From the NCBI GenBank assembly GCA_029582165.1, contig CM055879.1:40739713-40803712 (forward strand): a DNA stretch of 64,000 nucleotides, given 5' to 3'. A model generated the notes under the pieces. That model saw only the letters and a program-made list of their open reading frames with translations, did not search any database and was not told the origin of the DNA. Made by a program: the position numbers and the translations under genes. This document shows, one piece after another, positions 1-13,600 of this stretch. Source of the DNA: Portulaca oleracea. Its lineage: Eukaryota; Streptophyta; Magnoliopsida; Caryophyllales; Portulacaceae. Numbering within the stretch: the first letter of the stretch is position 1; each line of letters opens with the position of its first letter.

Positions 1-159
1 TATATATTCCTCCATTCATTATTTGGATCATTTGAGGTAAAGAAAACATCCCCATATCATAAAATATATATGTTCACCACCTCATAAATAATAAAAGAAA
101 GTCCACAAAATATGTTGCCTTTCCATCAAGCCTCCAACTCAAGCTTGTGCTCAACCCTA

Positions 160-417
160 GTCTTTTATACGGTTGCTTGCATTGGGATTAGTTGCGGTGC
201 GCTGTGGTGGAAATTTGAAAATTCTGGTGGGTTGGGAAAAGTTGTGTTGGAATGTGGAAGGTTGTGGTGGATTGTGGAAGGTTGTGGTGTAAATAATTGT
301 AAATAAGTTGGTAAATTGTGGTGAGTTGTGGTGGATTGTGGTGGGTTGTAGTGAAATATGGAAAGTTGTGGTGCGGCGTGAAACCGCAACCAACTAGCCG
401 CATAAAAGAACGGGGCC
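160..417. mobile_element. Harbinger-like MITE, GT-rich, left end eroded
   Basis: The right end reads CGCATAAAAGAACGGGGCC followed by TTA. The left end carries the matching CTTTTATACGGTTG, but its outermost bases (the GGCCCCGT part) are missing or changed. The interior is a GT-rich run of GTGGTGGGTTGTGG-like words on the + strand. Better copies with the same ends lie at 35863-36099 and 56193-56445; the 56193 copy has a TTA duplication typical of PIF/Harbinger insertion. No transposase is encoded. The several open frames across this block on the - strand are low-complexity artefacts. Confidence 0.6.
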
Positions 418-420
418 TTA

Positions 421-3360
421 GTTGGTCACACAAAAGACTATTGCTTTTTTTTGTATAATTTTAAAATTTGGGTAAAGTTGGCCTGTTTACTGGACCTTTG
501 TTTTAGGAGTATGTAATTATTATTGGACTTTTGTTGGACGACAAATGGTAAGCACCGAACAGACTAAACTGTACATGATAAACATAGCATGTAAACTCCA
601 CAAATTCAATTGATTGCACATGTGGACTATATAGTTACTATTGGGCTTTGGCACTTGTCAAAAAAAAAAAAAAAACAGTTGCAGCTAAGTACATAGAACT
701 TATTCTTTAGACTGGTAGGATTAAGTTAGCTAGGTAAAGTAAGATTGGTCAGGAATAGAAGGGTAAGGAAATTAAATGACATTGATTTGAGTGTTTTTTA
801 GTGATCCGGGTAAGGTAAGGTAAGGTAAGAAAATGATAAGATAATTGTAACTTAACTTATCATTCTAAAGAATACGGTTATAGACAACTACAGGTACATG
901 TGAAGTATCTTTCAGTTGATTGCTAATAATTGCAATTAAGTGTATGCGTAATTAAACAAATTTGCTAAAGAATTGTATGTTATTTTGTTGATTTTCAGCC
1001 AATTTAGATTGAGATAATAAAAAAAAAGAAGAATAAATGTAATAAAGAACAAATCTTTAGTGGCTAGTTAAGTATAAAACGGGGCAGGATTAAGCTGCAT
1101 TTGTCTGTTTTCTCTGGGGTTGTGTACTAGAAAAAACTTGGTACATTTTGCAAAAATCAAAATGCGGGAATTTAAATGAAATAGTTATTATTGTAGGGGT
1201 TGCAGTACTGCTTTGTGTTGTGTTTGGTCCCCCAGGGAAGGAAAATGAGTGGGAAAATAAATTGATAGGATTTTGTCTGATTGAGAGAGATTGGGGACAC
1301 GATGACAATGTTGACATAAATTTCGGATTTTGAGGTTCCATCCATCCTCTCTGCCCTTTATTTTTCTCCACCTCCTTTCCTTTCTTAATTAATCTTTTCC
1401 CCCTCCGCCGACGAATTTCTTTATCTACCGCATACAAACAAAGCTTCCACTATTAATTATATGTCATCCTGCGATGCTAAATAGTCTTTGTGAAAGGATT
1501 AGAGCTGACATTAGAGGTGTAGAAAATGGATTAAGGAGATGAGTAGTTATCCGTGTTATGTTGTAAGGGATCATGCAGTCGTGTTTGGTAAACAGTTTAC
1601 TAGATTACTTATTAAGAAAAATAATATATTGGAAGATTAGGTGTTAAGTAACAATCTATTCATTTAACTGATTGGATCAAATAAGTTGTTAGTAAAAATT
1701 AACATTTAATCTAAACTTTGCCAAAACTTACATATATTTAATCATACAAAGGATTGATACAAATTGATGACAAAGAGTATAAATGAAAGTTTAACAAATA
1801 TTTTATTCAAAAACGGTTAACTATACGAAACATAATATTTTCAAACAAACAACTAGCTAATACAAATAGGCAATACACTTAGTCAATGCAAGCAGCAAAT
1901 TAAACAACCAATGCTTTCGAGCAGTCAATTTTAATTTGTATTTCTAAGTAACCCTTAATAAAAATATTCAATCCAATTAACCAATACAAACAGCAAACAA
2001 CCAATAGCTTTCGAGTAGTCAATTTTTGTATTTTTAAATAACCTATTATTTCTAAATATTTCTAAATAACCCTTTGTTTAATTTTATAATATAATTTATT
2101 ACTGCATTATATGAAAATGTCACCATTAAATTTGTAGAACGTAAAAAATAATCTTCTTATGATCATAATCTTAGAAACAATTCAAGTCTCTCCCTCTTTG
2201 TTCCTCTTCCATGCATGTTTTTATAGTGGTGATGAGATCATGCATGATGATTCCTATGTGTGAATTTACGTAGCCCTAGGTTTATAAGTTTATAAAAAAC
2301 AACAAACCGCGAATAAAATAACAAACCATTACCTCTAAAAGAAAAACGTTACAGCCAAATGAACTTCGGAGTTACTACGTAGATTAAAAATGATTTACTG
2401 AGTATAGCAGTGGTTAACGGTCAAAAGAGTTATTAAAGCTCTTTCAATTCATGAGGTAGCAACTGCAAGTGGTGGGATTAGGAGTACCAGAAATTGTAGC
2501 TTAATTTTGGCTGTTTCTTGGTTGGTTAATAAGATGGACCTATCTAATACTATCTTATTCTTATTAATACCACCTTAACCCTTTTTTTTATTGGAGGAAA
2601 ATACCAGCTTAACTTAATTGTATTTTATAGATGTAGTTAGGAACAGAATCATTATCCCATGCCAACTTCCCTTCTCACACCAGCAGATCCCCAACGCTTC
2701 TAATCCTAATTCGGTGGTCTTATTAATTAGACTGGTACACATTCTACATCACTCTTACTTTTTTAATTATATACACACCTTTTATGATTAATATATATAA
2801 CATGGTCTGATATATCTTGCCATCTACACAATCACAAATTATTAAATTAATCACCTTTTTTTTTCAAATGTGGGCCCGCCATGTGAGGCATGCATTCATA
2901 TGTAGATTGATGATATGGCAGAAAATACAGCAGTTTTCTAATAATCAGAGTTAGATTTTGATGGTATAAGTTGATTCAGCACGTTTAAGAGTGAATATAT
3001 AAAATATGGATTTTGATGATACAAGTTAATTGAACGAAGATGGTATGTTTGAGGAAGTTTGAATAGGTTTATGTAAAAATGAGTAATGAGTTTTATTGAA
3101 TTAGGTAAGTTTATGTAGGTTTCGATAGAAATTATTAGAATTTGTTAAGAGCAAGTAAAGTTGGATGGTAAATAATTTATTCAGTAAAGAATATGGCCTT
3201 ATTATCCACTTTGTCCAACCCAACACAAATTTGCCTCTTCTTTCAATATTTTCAACACTTTTAACTTTTCCACTTTACTTAAAATTACGGATTCTCACTT
3301 TATCAATGTTACCTTACCGACCATGCATGCCCTAAAGAGGGTGGTATACAAATTGATAAG
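421..3360. other. intergenic, no gene seen
   Basis: AT-rich sequence with short poly-A tracts (661-675) and a short run of TAAGG units near 808-828. Open frames in this stretch are short, lack recognisable motifs and overlap on both strands. I see no coding feature or RNA gene that I can support. Confidence 0.6.
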
Positions 3361-3388
3361 GAAAGTTACATCGCAATGCATTGTGATT

Positions 3389-3630
3389 TAGGGGTTTGGA
3401 ATGTGGCAAACTATATTTTCAATTTACATCGCAGAGCATTAAAACGTAAAAGTGTTGGATTTCAGTACACCACTACCGAGTTAGTTTTACCAACTCGATG
3501 ATGATATACTACAAACCAAGCTAACTTAATGATAATGTACTGAAATCCAACACTTTTATATTTTGATTGATGTACTGTGATACAAATTTAAGTCACAGCT
3601 TGCGACGATCCAAACTACGATCAAAGTTGC
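3389..3630. mobile_element. hairpin MITE (long imperfect inverted repeat)
   Basis: The left arm contains AAAAGTGTTGGATTTCAGTA (3448-3467) and its reverse complement recurs at about 3537-3557. Similarity between the arms continues outward through TTTACATCGCAGAGCATT on the left and its diverged counterpart on the right (to about 3625), so the whole block can fold into one hairpin. There is no coding capacity. A second relative with the core GGATTTCAGTACACCACC sits at about 22747. The superfamily is not determined. Confidence 0.6.
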
Positions 3631-3640
3631 CAATTGAGGA

Positions 3641-6600
3641 GGTTTGACTTTTGGAAAAGGGTCAAGATAGGCGATGATGACAAACTTAAAACCCTTGATT
3701 TAGCTGGAGGAAAGGGATACGATGCGTTGCCCTCTATACGCAACTACAATTACCATATGCATGTGTATTCTCTTTCAACAACTCGAGAGATATGTGATCA
3801 ATAAATTGACCACAAAACAAAACAAAACTATTTTTCTTTTCCTTATTGTAAGTATGCATGTATAACTCCACAATGATAAACACAAGAGAAGTTGGATGAC
3901 TGTGACTATTCCTAATAGTACTATATATATATTTCTTGTATCTATATAGACATTGACAAGTAAAATTTATTTTTTATGACAAAGAAAATTTCTAGCGTGG
4001 AGACAACCTTTTTTTTGTCATTATTTACATTTGGAGTTGTAAGTTATTAGAACACTTAGATCTTTTGGGTGTGTAAATATTAATTCAAAAACGTCGAGGG
4101 TTGAATTTATAAACGTCATAAAAACGTGAAAGTGGGTACGTATATGCAAATCTTCCTAAAAAAACCACTCCCTCCAATCCCAGTTTATTTGTCACGATAA
4201 TTAATTTCGCTATTTTTATTTGTTACTTTATATTTATAACAGTTGTCATTATCATTTTATCTTTAATAAATAAAATTATTTATATTTTTTTGTGCATGGA
4301 TTTTGTGGGGATATAATTTGGACAAATTATAAATTTTTCACCACATTGTCAGTATTTCTTGGTCTTGTAACAATGATTAGCATGGCAAACAAATTGAAAT
4401 AAAGGGAGCATATATATCATGAGGAGTAATTTATATCTTACCTTTTTTTTCAATTTTTAGAATTATATTGCTATAATGTACGAGAATTAAATTGTGTACT
4501 CTATATCCCTACCATACAACAACACATTACAGTATTTTTTTTATGATAGTGCAATCAATTATATCTACTTAGGCTAGGCCACCTTATCCTATTGTAGTAG
4601 CATGGTGGAATGTTATAATTGAGAGAAAAATGGTGTAGATGCTACATCACTTTGTTGAAGGAGAAGGGGAATAAAAACTAAAGTTGTAGAGGCCAGAAAA
4701 TTGAATGGTGAAAATTAAATCAATGTGAAATGCCATCTTTCAAGTCACCATCCATTTTCCTAACATATAGAATCATTTCATAGCCATCTTGAGATATATA
4801 GTCTCATCAACATTATCATTTTGTTTTGCTTTAAACTTTTGGCAAGAAAGTGATATGTTTCCTTTGCCTTATTTTAGTTATCTTTTAGCCCATGCCTAAC
4901 AGTTTATTATAACCAAATTAACTCTTTGGTTACTATGTGACTGATTTTCACCTATCGTGTGATGTTCTAACCAAAAAAGCTACCGTATCATCAAAAAAGG
5001 AATATAATGGTACTCTAGTGACTTTTACTCCAATGGTTATTTTTTACTATTTCAATATATTGTGTTACTATGAATTCTACCATTCGATAGTTACATGGTG
5101 TTTTAAATTACTTGTAAGAGATGTTATGTTAGTGTAAAGTTCATTAAATGTTAGTTTAGGGAACATTTGTTAATAATCACATGAAACTTTTTTCTAGGGA
5201 ATTTCTTAAGAAATATCTTCTCTAAAAAGTTTTCATAGAAAAGATTTCTCTTACCCCCTCTCCCCACTCGGCGGAAAGGTAAATTCTCTCTAATGAAAAC
5301 CTTGGAAACGATGGAACCTTTGTATCCCAAAATCAATGTATAATCAAAAATGGAAAAAAATAAGTCAACTTAAAAAAATAAACCATGGTCAATCAAACGC
5401 ATTCTTAGAGAATGCTTAGCAATGAAATTTTCCTATAAAAGTTGGTCAACTTTTTTAAGTTGACCAAAATTTTTTATGTTTTGTTGGAAAATGATCGAGG
5501 ATGAAAAAAGTTTTACGGTGGAGTCAAAAACTTTCCTATAGTTGATGGGTTCCATGGGGTGTTTAGGGAAAATTTTCCCCATGGAAAAGTGAAACTATGT
5601 ATAATGTAATTTCTCAAAATATCCACATAAAGTACTCCATACATTTATAAATTTTGAATAAAAAGCATTTTATAAATTCAATAAATAATTCGACAATTTG
5701 AATAAACCTTTCTCACGAAATTTTTCATATTTTTAAATATAACTAAACATTATAATGTATTCTTTCCCAAGGGAAATTTTATCGGGAAAAAGTTTCATAG
5801 AAAACGTTGTCATGGGAAAAAACGCACGAATTTACTTTTTTATCTTTGAATATAATTATTAATTAACAATTTGCCTTATAATTTGTGTTCAAACACAAAT
5901 TTATTACGTTGCCCCCCAAATATAGGGGTAATATGGCAAGTCATAAAAATTTCCGCCTCAATTTCGAACTTCTCAAATTAGTTGCGGCGACAATCAAACT
6001 GAGACAGGGTAATATGTACAATTAATATTTATTAACTTTTACTACAAATTATCTAGTATACATAATAATTTAAAATATAAGATTAATCCTCTTTGTCACC
6101 ATATTTGGGATGCAATTAGTTACAGAAACATTAAATACTAATTTATGAATATATGTAATATATTATACAAGCTATTATTATTAAATATGCAACAAAAAAG
6201 TCAATCATAAAATTATAGTTGTTTAATGAAAGATTTTAGTGATTACCAGTCTTTTTGGATAGGCATTATAGCTAGTATTATTCAATGCCACTATATATTC
6301 AAATATTAGGCAAGTAGTTACATAAAACCAAAACATTTTCTTCAACTTAGTAACCAAACACTTCGCTAAGCAACTCCAATTTGAACACTATTATTCAAAT
6401 GAAGCTGCTTATTAATTAAACATAAACAAATCCCTCCAATAAAAAACATAAACAAATGCTATCAAATCAAAGAGAAGAAAAAGGGAAAAAAAGGAAGGAA
6501 ATTAAAGAAGTAGGATGTGCGGTGGAGATGAAGGGTGAAGTTAGATCCAACGGTGGGAAGGAAGGAGAGAGGAGAAGAAGGTGGAAAGCAGGTTCCCCAA

Positions 6601-7429
6601 AAATCCCAAAACACAATGAGCTGGAGTGACGGTGGTCCAAAGTCACCCCCCATAACATAAGCCTTTCCTTCCTTAACTATTTGGGTACAGCTCATATGTG
6701 TTGCCCACTTTTACCCTCTCATTGCTTCTACCACAAGCCCCTCGCATTCTCCTGCACCTCGCAAATTTTTATCTGATCCGGAATATTTGAATGGTCTAAC
6801 CTGAAAAAAATGGGTTTGGGTACAAATTTTTCAGCCGAATTTTAATATTGACTGAATATTTAAATACAAAAATTTCTCTTTTTTCTATTGTATGAACCCA
6901 ATTTTAGTTTCATATGAATTATCTAACCCGAAATAAAACCAGATTCAAACATAAAATTTCAGTCTGAATTTTGACATCAAACAAAGTTATTATTCGACCC
7001 AAATTTAAAGCCCCTGGGATTCTCCTCACAATGTGATATTCCCCAGACCCATTTTTGTCATTCTACCGCTAGCTGCTCTCTTTGCATTTTGAAAAGTAAA
7101 TAAATAATCTGCTATAATGGGCTGTAATTTGCTTATTACGGAACTTATAATATTCCTTATAATTTGACTTTTGTATATCCTGAAATTCTTCTTCTCATCA
7201 ATCATTGTTGGGCCGGGTTTTATTTTTTAAGCAATCAAACAAATTATGAATACATAGTAGTACAGTATTTGATTATTTTCTTGTATTTGATTATTCCTAT
7301 TTTGTTTCAATTTTGGGATTATAGTAAAAGTAGTACCACTCCTCTGATTTTTGTGTTTTACTTTTTACTTAAATAGTATTTTTTTCAAGATTTGGAAAAT
7401 TTGGTAATAGTAGCTAAAAAGTCATTGAC
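3641..7429. other. intergenic, decayed repeats, no gene seen
   Basis: AT-rich. Near 4167-4411 there is a possible Stowaway-like MITE: ACTCCCTCCAATCCC on the left and AAATAAAGGGAGCAT on the right. Near 5150-5830 the sequence has repeated GGGAAAATTT and CATGGGGAAA motifs suggesting an old repeat without clear ends. Open frames are short and without motifs. Confidence 0.5.
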
Positions 7430-7709
7430 ATGTTTGATTACCAACATACTAAAGTAGCCTTTAGTTTTTGAACACTATTAATTTTTTACCAAAATCAAAA
7501 TGTTATTTGAATTGTTTAGTAAATAATTTTTTACATTGATTTTTTTTATCCAATAAATAAATTTTCAGAAAATTATTTGAAGAAACTTCTTGATGTAAGT
7601 TTTTACAAACAATTACTTCACCAAATAAATTTTCGACAATCAACCAATTCAAACAGTTAAAGTCAAATAGTATAAGCTACTAGCTACAATATGATTGCCA
7701 AACACACCT
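7430..7709. mobile_element. MITE of the GGTGTTTGGC family, old copy
   Basis: It begins TGTTTGATTACCAACATAC and ends GCTACAATATGATTGCCAAACACACC; the ends are imperfect inverted repeats. Interior words such as TTTTTGAACACTATTAATTTTTT and CAAATAAATTTTC recur in the copy at 56169-56742. There is no coding capacity. Confidence 0.5.
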
Positions 7710-7761
7710 ATCGTTTTTATTTCATGATAATTGCTATCACTTGACTATAATGTGATATTTA

Positions 7762-7850
7762 CGCCCTGTTTTTTCTGCGGTATTTTTGCGGTATGGTGTG
7801 GTGTGGTGAAATTGTGGTGGATGTGGTGTAATAAAATTAAGGAGAGAAAA
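7762..7850. mobile_element. fragment of the GT-rich Harbinger-like MITE family
   Basis: The block GCCCTGTTTTTTCTGCGG followed by GGTGTGGTGTGGTGAAATTG resembles the left half of the elements at 160, 35863 and 56193. No right end was found, so this is a truncated copy. Confidence 0.4.
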
Positions 7851-8509
7851 GGATCTAGAGATAAACAATCTTCCTCATGTACATAAGTATATAAATATGC
7901 TGATTTTGTCGGAGTAAAAAAAAAATCATTATTAACGTGATGCTTTTACTCATAGTAATAAAATAATATTGGATATTTATGTCAAATCCCACAATAATTA
8001 TATTACCATGAACATAAGGATTGTGAGGGATGCACTTAATTTTATTTCCAACTAATCATAAAATTTATGGTGCAAGGAAATTTATTGAGATACCAAAAAA
8101 AAACTCGGTCATAATATCTGCTCTATTTTCCAGTTTTTGGGATGTTTCTTTTTCTTTATTTTTCTATGTTTTTTTTTTGTCAAATGAATAAATAGTGTAT
8201 ATGTGCTTTAATTATTTTTATTTATTAAGCAAGGCTTAAATATAAATATGATGGTTGGACAGTAACCTTACTCTATTTTCTTTTCTTGTTTTTTTTTTCC
8301 TTCTTGTTTTTAGGTGTGGGAATGAGTTGGTAGTGGTACGTAGGCGAATATGTATTTAGCTTTTTAAAATTAGAAAAAAGAACTACATTAAATAAAATAA
8401 AATAAAAATAAAATAATACCACATTATTATTTTTATTTTTACTTGTTTACTTTTAAAAGTTTGTACTTGGTATATTTGGAGCCTTTTAAGTGACACCTAA
8501 CGCTGTGAA

Positions 8510-8796
8510 CTCTTTCTCCCTCCTCTCATTCTCTCTACATCATCATCACCACCACCACCACCACCACCATCTCCGCCCTCTCTCCACCATCGCCACCGTC
8601 ATCTCCGCCGCAATTTCTCTCACCTGGAAAATGCTGCAGATTCTTTCATCTCCATAGCCACCACCACCTCCAGATCTTCTTCAATTTGTTCTAATTTAAC
8701 TTCATCTTCTTCAGTGTTCATCAGATTGAAGCTGATCAGTAGCTGAATCTTCTTTTTCTCTCTCTAATTACTCCAAAATCTTCATCATTAGTATTG
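8510..8796 (+). other. 5' leader exon of the FPP gene (untranslated)
   Basis: A pyrimidine-rich, CCACCACCACC-containing leader typical of plant 5' UTRs ends at a consensus donor TTG|GTAAGT at 8796/8797. The next plausible acceptor is TGCAG at 10658, six bases before the FPP start codon, giving a leader intron of about 1.86 kb. The 5' boundary is approximate because no transcript evidence is available. A short upstream reading frame of eight codons lies inside this exon at 8631-8657. Confidence 0.55.
8631..8657 (+). other. short upstream open reading frame in FPP leader
   Basis: ATG CTG CAG ... CCA TAG, eight codons and a stop, wholly inside the inferred untranslated leader exon. It could reduce translation of the main frame, but nothing in the sequence shows that it is used. 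Confidence 0.3.
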
Positions 8797-10664
8797 GTAA
8801 GTAGATTTTTCCAGCTTCCAGATTAATCAATTGCTCTGTAGGTTGAGTGGAGAATGCTTTTTTGAGAATCAGATATAGCTATTATCGTTGATTCTGCTTC
8901 CGAGTTTTAGCTTAATTGTACGGTTCTCTTGTCAATTTTGTGGTTTTGTGCCTTTTTCCTGCTTCATTAAGGGAAATGTGAGGATTCATTGAATAATTGT
9001 AGCTTCTGTTTTTCAAAGTTTTGGATCCTTGTTGTTTAAATTTTGAATTTGTTGTTGATTTCTGATGGATAATGCCGTGCTCCTAACCCCTCGGCAAAAT
9101 CAATTCCTTGTTTGAGTTTCGTTTTGCTGAATCTGGGTGAGGTTCCTATTTTTTTAAAACATTTTTTGGGTAATCTCTACCCCCACTCATTCTCTCTCAT
9201 CTCTTTCTCGAAAAATGCTCAAATTTGCCTAAACTAGCTCTAATGCCTACTAATTTATTTCTCGGTTCTGCTTAATCAGGGATATTAACATGAGACGAGA
9301 TGTCAGATTTTAGGTTTGGGGTTGAACACTAGTGGTAGTATTTATTAATAATACTCGTATTTGATTGGGTGGATTTGAATTATCGAGGCAAGAGCTATTT
9401 TTCTTTAGATCTCTGAGATTTTAGGGGATTTTCTTAAAATGAGATAAAGAATAAATTCTGGAGTGCCCCAAAAGAAAGGGCAAGAAAAAACAGAAACCAG
9501 AAAAAAAATCTGCACTAGTAAATTGAGATTTCTTTGCTGTATTCTTAGGGCCCTTTGCAGTTTGTAGTTATATTTCCTGCTTTCAACATTTGATTTTTGG
9601 TCCACCAAAAACAACATCCTTTTGGCATTTCTATGAAGAGAGCATTTACAATTACAGAGAGTGTGTTTTTTGAGTGAATCATGAGCTGGGTTTCTCTCTG
9701 TTCTTATTCTGAGACAATCGAGACATAAATAAGGATATACAAATACATCCCCCCTTTATTTATGTTTGAATTTTAATGACACTTACTTCAAATTTTTTTT
9801 GTCTTTATGGTTTATTCCCAAAATTCAACTGGGGAAGACACTGATTTCTGTTTCTTTGACTCAGCCCTTTCCCCATATTAACTGGGTTTGTAATGTATGT
9901 GATCTTGTTTTGATTGCGTATTCAATGGTTTTCTGGGTTTTGAAAATTGGACGAAGGAGCTTGAAATTGGGTTGATTTTACTCCCTTTTCCCCAGAGCAT
10001 CCGGCTTAAATTGGTCAAGTTTTTGTGTTTGTTTCTGGCGTCACAAAGGAAGCAATGTCTGCTTGTTAGTTGTTAGTACCTGTAATATTGTATTGTAGTT
10101 GGGCCTTCTTTTGTTGCTGCTTTGCTCAGAATTTTTTTTTTTTGTTAATTTTCTTTTTCTTTCCCTTGGGGATTTGATGCTAGAAGAAGCCATCATTCTT
10201 CAACAGTAAATGAGCCATACTGCTGTTGATGTTACTTGCTCCCTGTTTGAAAGGGTAGATGCTTGCCTTCCTTTGTACTTTTCTTACTGCCCTTTTTCAT
10301 CTTTTCTTTCCTGTGTAAGAGGATTTAATTTTACTGAACAACTTTTCTTTTCTGGGTCAAGTACCCTTCCTTAATTTCACTGTTTTATGTTCATGTTCAT
10401 TCAATGTGGTTCAAGTACCCTGAGTTAGTTGGTTAGCTATGCACTTCTGTTGTGCATTGTTTAGATGCTGAAACATCTGTTTAATAATTGCCAAGGGATC
10501 ATTGTGCTGTAGGATTCTGGAAATGCTTTATGGTCAATTATTTATCAACTCAAACTTTCAGCCTTGTGATTTTGAGTGACTTCACTCTGTGGATTTGGAG
10601 CTGCTGCTATATTCTGATCCTACTTATTTACTGCATTCTGTTTGTGGGTGTAATGCAGTCTAAG

Positions 10665-13600
10665 ATGGACCGCCGCAGCTGGCCGTGGAAGAAAAAATCA
10701 TCTGATAAGTCAGCTGCAGAGAAGGTTATTGCTACACTTGATTCTGCTGGTGCCTCTTTGCCTTCAGGTGGAGCTCAACCTGAGAAGGTAGGTTTGCTCT
10801 GACTGACTCAGACTGACTATCTCATTTTCCTGCAAAATGTAGTTCACCTTGAACTTATATCTCTGGTTGAGGATGTATAATCTTTAATGTGCATTCAGAA
10901 TGCATGGATATTTCTTTGTAAACAATAGGATCAAAGTTCCCTGGACCCATTAGTGGGAGTTTATAGCAATCTAATCTTCGCTCTTATGCTCTATTCATTT
11001 TATAGAATTGATTAATGTGTATGAGCTGATCTTGAATCTGTCATATTCGATATCTGATAGTTATCCTCCCTAACACAGGATAATTACAAAAAACCAAATT
11101 ACGTTCAAATTTCTGTGGAGTCGTATACCCATTTGACTGGATTGGAAAATCAAGTAAAGATATTTGAAGAACAGGCAAAAACAAGTGAAGAGCAAGTAAA
11201 GGCATATGAGGACCAGGTCCAAACATTGGAGGAAGAAATCAATGAACTCAATGAAAAACTGGCAACTGCTAATTCAGAGATAAACACAAAGGAAGAACTT
11301 GTCAAACAGCATGCCAAAGTGGCTGAGGAAGCGGTTTCAGGTATGATAGCAATGTTGTGAGCAGTTTGGAAACATTGAATTAAGCACAGCTTATAACAAT
11401 TTTTTCCCCATTTGCCTAACTTCGCTGCAGGTTGGGAAAAGGCTGAGGCAGAAGCTCTGGCTCTGAAAAACAGTTTAGAATCTGTCACTTTAGCAAAGCT
11501 TACTGTGGAGGATCGTGCTGCTCACTTGGATGGTGCTCTGAAAGAATGCATGAGGCAGATAAGAAATCTGAAAGAAGAGCATGAGCAGAAGCTCCAGGAC
11601 CTCACACAAACGAAAAACAAGCAGTATGATAGAATGAAGCAGGAGCTGGAGACGAGAATTGCTGCCTTGGATCAAGACCTCATGAGGTCTGAAGCTGAAA
11701 CTGATGCAGTTTCCCGGTCATTGCAGGAGCGTTCTAACATGCTTATCAAAATCAATGAAGAAAAGTCACGAGCTGAAGCGGAGATTGAGCTCTTGAAAAA
11801 CAACGTCGAGTCGTGTGAGAGGGAAATAAACTCCTTGAAATATGAACTCCATATTGTCTCCAAGGAGTTGGAAATCCGCAATGAGGAAAAGAATATGAGT
11901 GTTAAGACCGCAGAAGTAGCAAACAAGCAACAACTGGAAAGTGTCAAGAAGATAGCCAAGTTAGAAGCAGAATGCCAAAGACTACGAGGACTTGTTCGAA
12001 AGAAGCTGCCTGGTCCAGCTGCTCTGGCCCAAATGAAGATGGAAGTAGAGAGCTTGGGAAGAGAGCACGGAGATTCTAGAATTAGAAGATCTCCTGCTAG
12101 GCCTGCTAGCCCCCAGTTTCCATCCAGTCCTCACCACATGTTGGCTGTGCCTGAATTTTCTCTGGATAGTGCTCAGAAATTCCAAAAGGAGAACGAGTTT
12201 CTCACTGAAAGGCTTTTGGCTATGGAAGAGGAAACAAAGATGCTCAAGGAAGCATTGGCTAAACGTAACAGTGAGTTGCAGAATTCTAGGAGCATTTGTG
12301 CTAAGACTGCGAGCAAACTTCAAAGCTTAGAAGCACAAGTGCAAATCCTGAGTCAGCAAAAGGGGTTCCTGAAATCTGATATCCAAGTCCAAGCCGACCG
12401 GTCTTCTAGCCTAAATGCTAGCACTCCTCCAAGCATGACATCACTATCTGAGGATGGAAATGATGATGCCGTAAGTTGTGCAGAGTCATGGGCTTCTGCA
12501 TTGATCTCCGAGTTGTCTCAAATCAAGGACAAAAGCAAGGATAAAACCAAAACTGAAAATGGAAACCATTTGGAGCTCATGGATGACTTTGAGGAAATGG
12601 AGAAACTTGCTTGTCTATCAAATGATTCAAGTGCTACTGCCTCTGTTGCGGCAACTGTTAACAGCACAGCAGCCGATGCTAATGTTAAAGAGATCCCATC
12701 ATCAGAAAGTGTGCCTGAATCCAATTCACCAGCCCAAAGTTCTGTTGAGGCATCAGAACCCAAACAGGATACAGAAGCACTCCCATTAGAGAAACTGCAA
12801 TCGCGAATATCAAAGGTATTTGAATCTGCATCAAAAGAACCTGATGTGGTGAAAATACTGGAGGATATTAAGCATGTTGTGCAAGAGGTCCATAACACTC
12901 TTCATCCACAGTCCATAAATTGTGTTTTTGAGGAGAAACACTGCTCAGATGGAGCTTCTGATCAGCAAACCATGTCTGAGGATGCCATGAACATTGCAGA
13001 GAAAGATATTGGTTTGGCTGAGATCGACAAACCAAGTGGGAAATCCGATGGAATCAGTCAAGAGTTAGTTGCTGCCATCTCTCAGATTCACAAATTCGTA
13101 TTATCCCTGGTGAAGGAAGCAACTGCAGTTCATGATGCATCTGAAGAAGGTGAAGGACTGAACCACAAAATCGAGCAGTTCTCTGCCACCTTCGACAGGG
13201 TCTTATGCAATGAAACAAGTTTGGATGGTTTTGTTTTTGCCCTCTCAGACATAATGGCTAAAGCTAGTGAGCTTAGCTTTAATTTCCTGGGATACAAGGG
13301 TAGTGATGTAGGAGCAAACAGTCCCGACTGTATAGACAAAGTTGCGTTGCCTGAAAACAAGCCTCCTCAAGGAGAGAGCTATTCTAATGGTTGTGGACAT
13401 ATTTCTGATTCTTCTTCAAATCCTGAGGTCCCGCAGGAGGCCAATATTTTGTCAGGCTTTGAGGCAGCATCATGCAAGTACACTGCAGAGGAGTTTGAGC
13501 AGCTAAAAGCTGAGAAAGATGATTTAGAAAGGGAGTTTTCGAGATGCACTCAGGATTTGGAGACAACTAAATCTCAGTTACAAGAAATGGAACAACGGCT

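Noticed and set aside
157..433. Three overlapping - strand open frames of 74-81 codons rich in His, Pro, Thr
   Set aside because: They read the GT-rich MITE on its complementary strand in all frames; low-complexity artefact, not a gene.
1090..1437. 115-codon - strand open frame
   Set aside because: No motif, compositionally odd, overlapped by an open frame on the other strand, no promoter or splice context.
6462..6695. - strand open frame of 77 codons, Phe and Pro rich
   Set aside because: Arises from a purine-rich tract read on the opposite strand; no family resemblance.
12518..12898. 126-codon - strand frame inside FPP exon 3
   Set aside because: Shadow of the FPP coding strand; the + frame has the clear family motifs.
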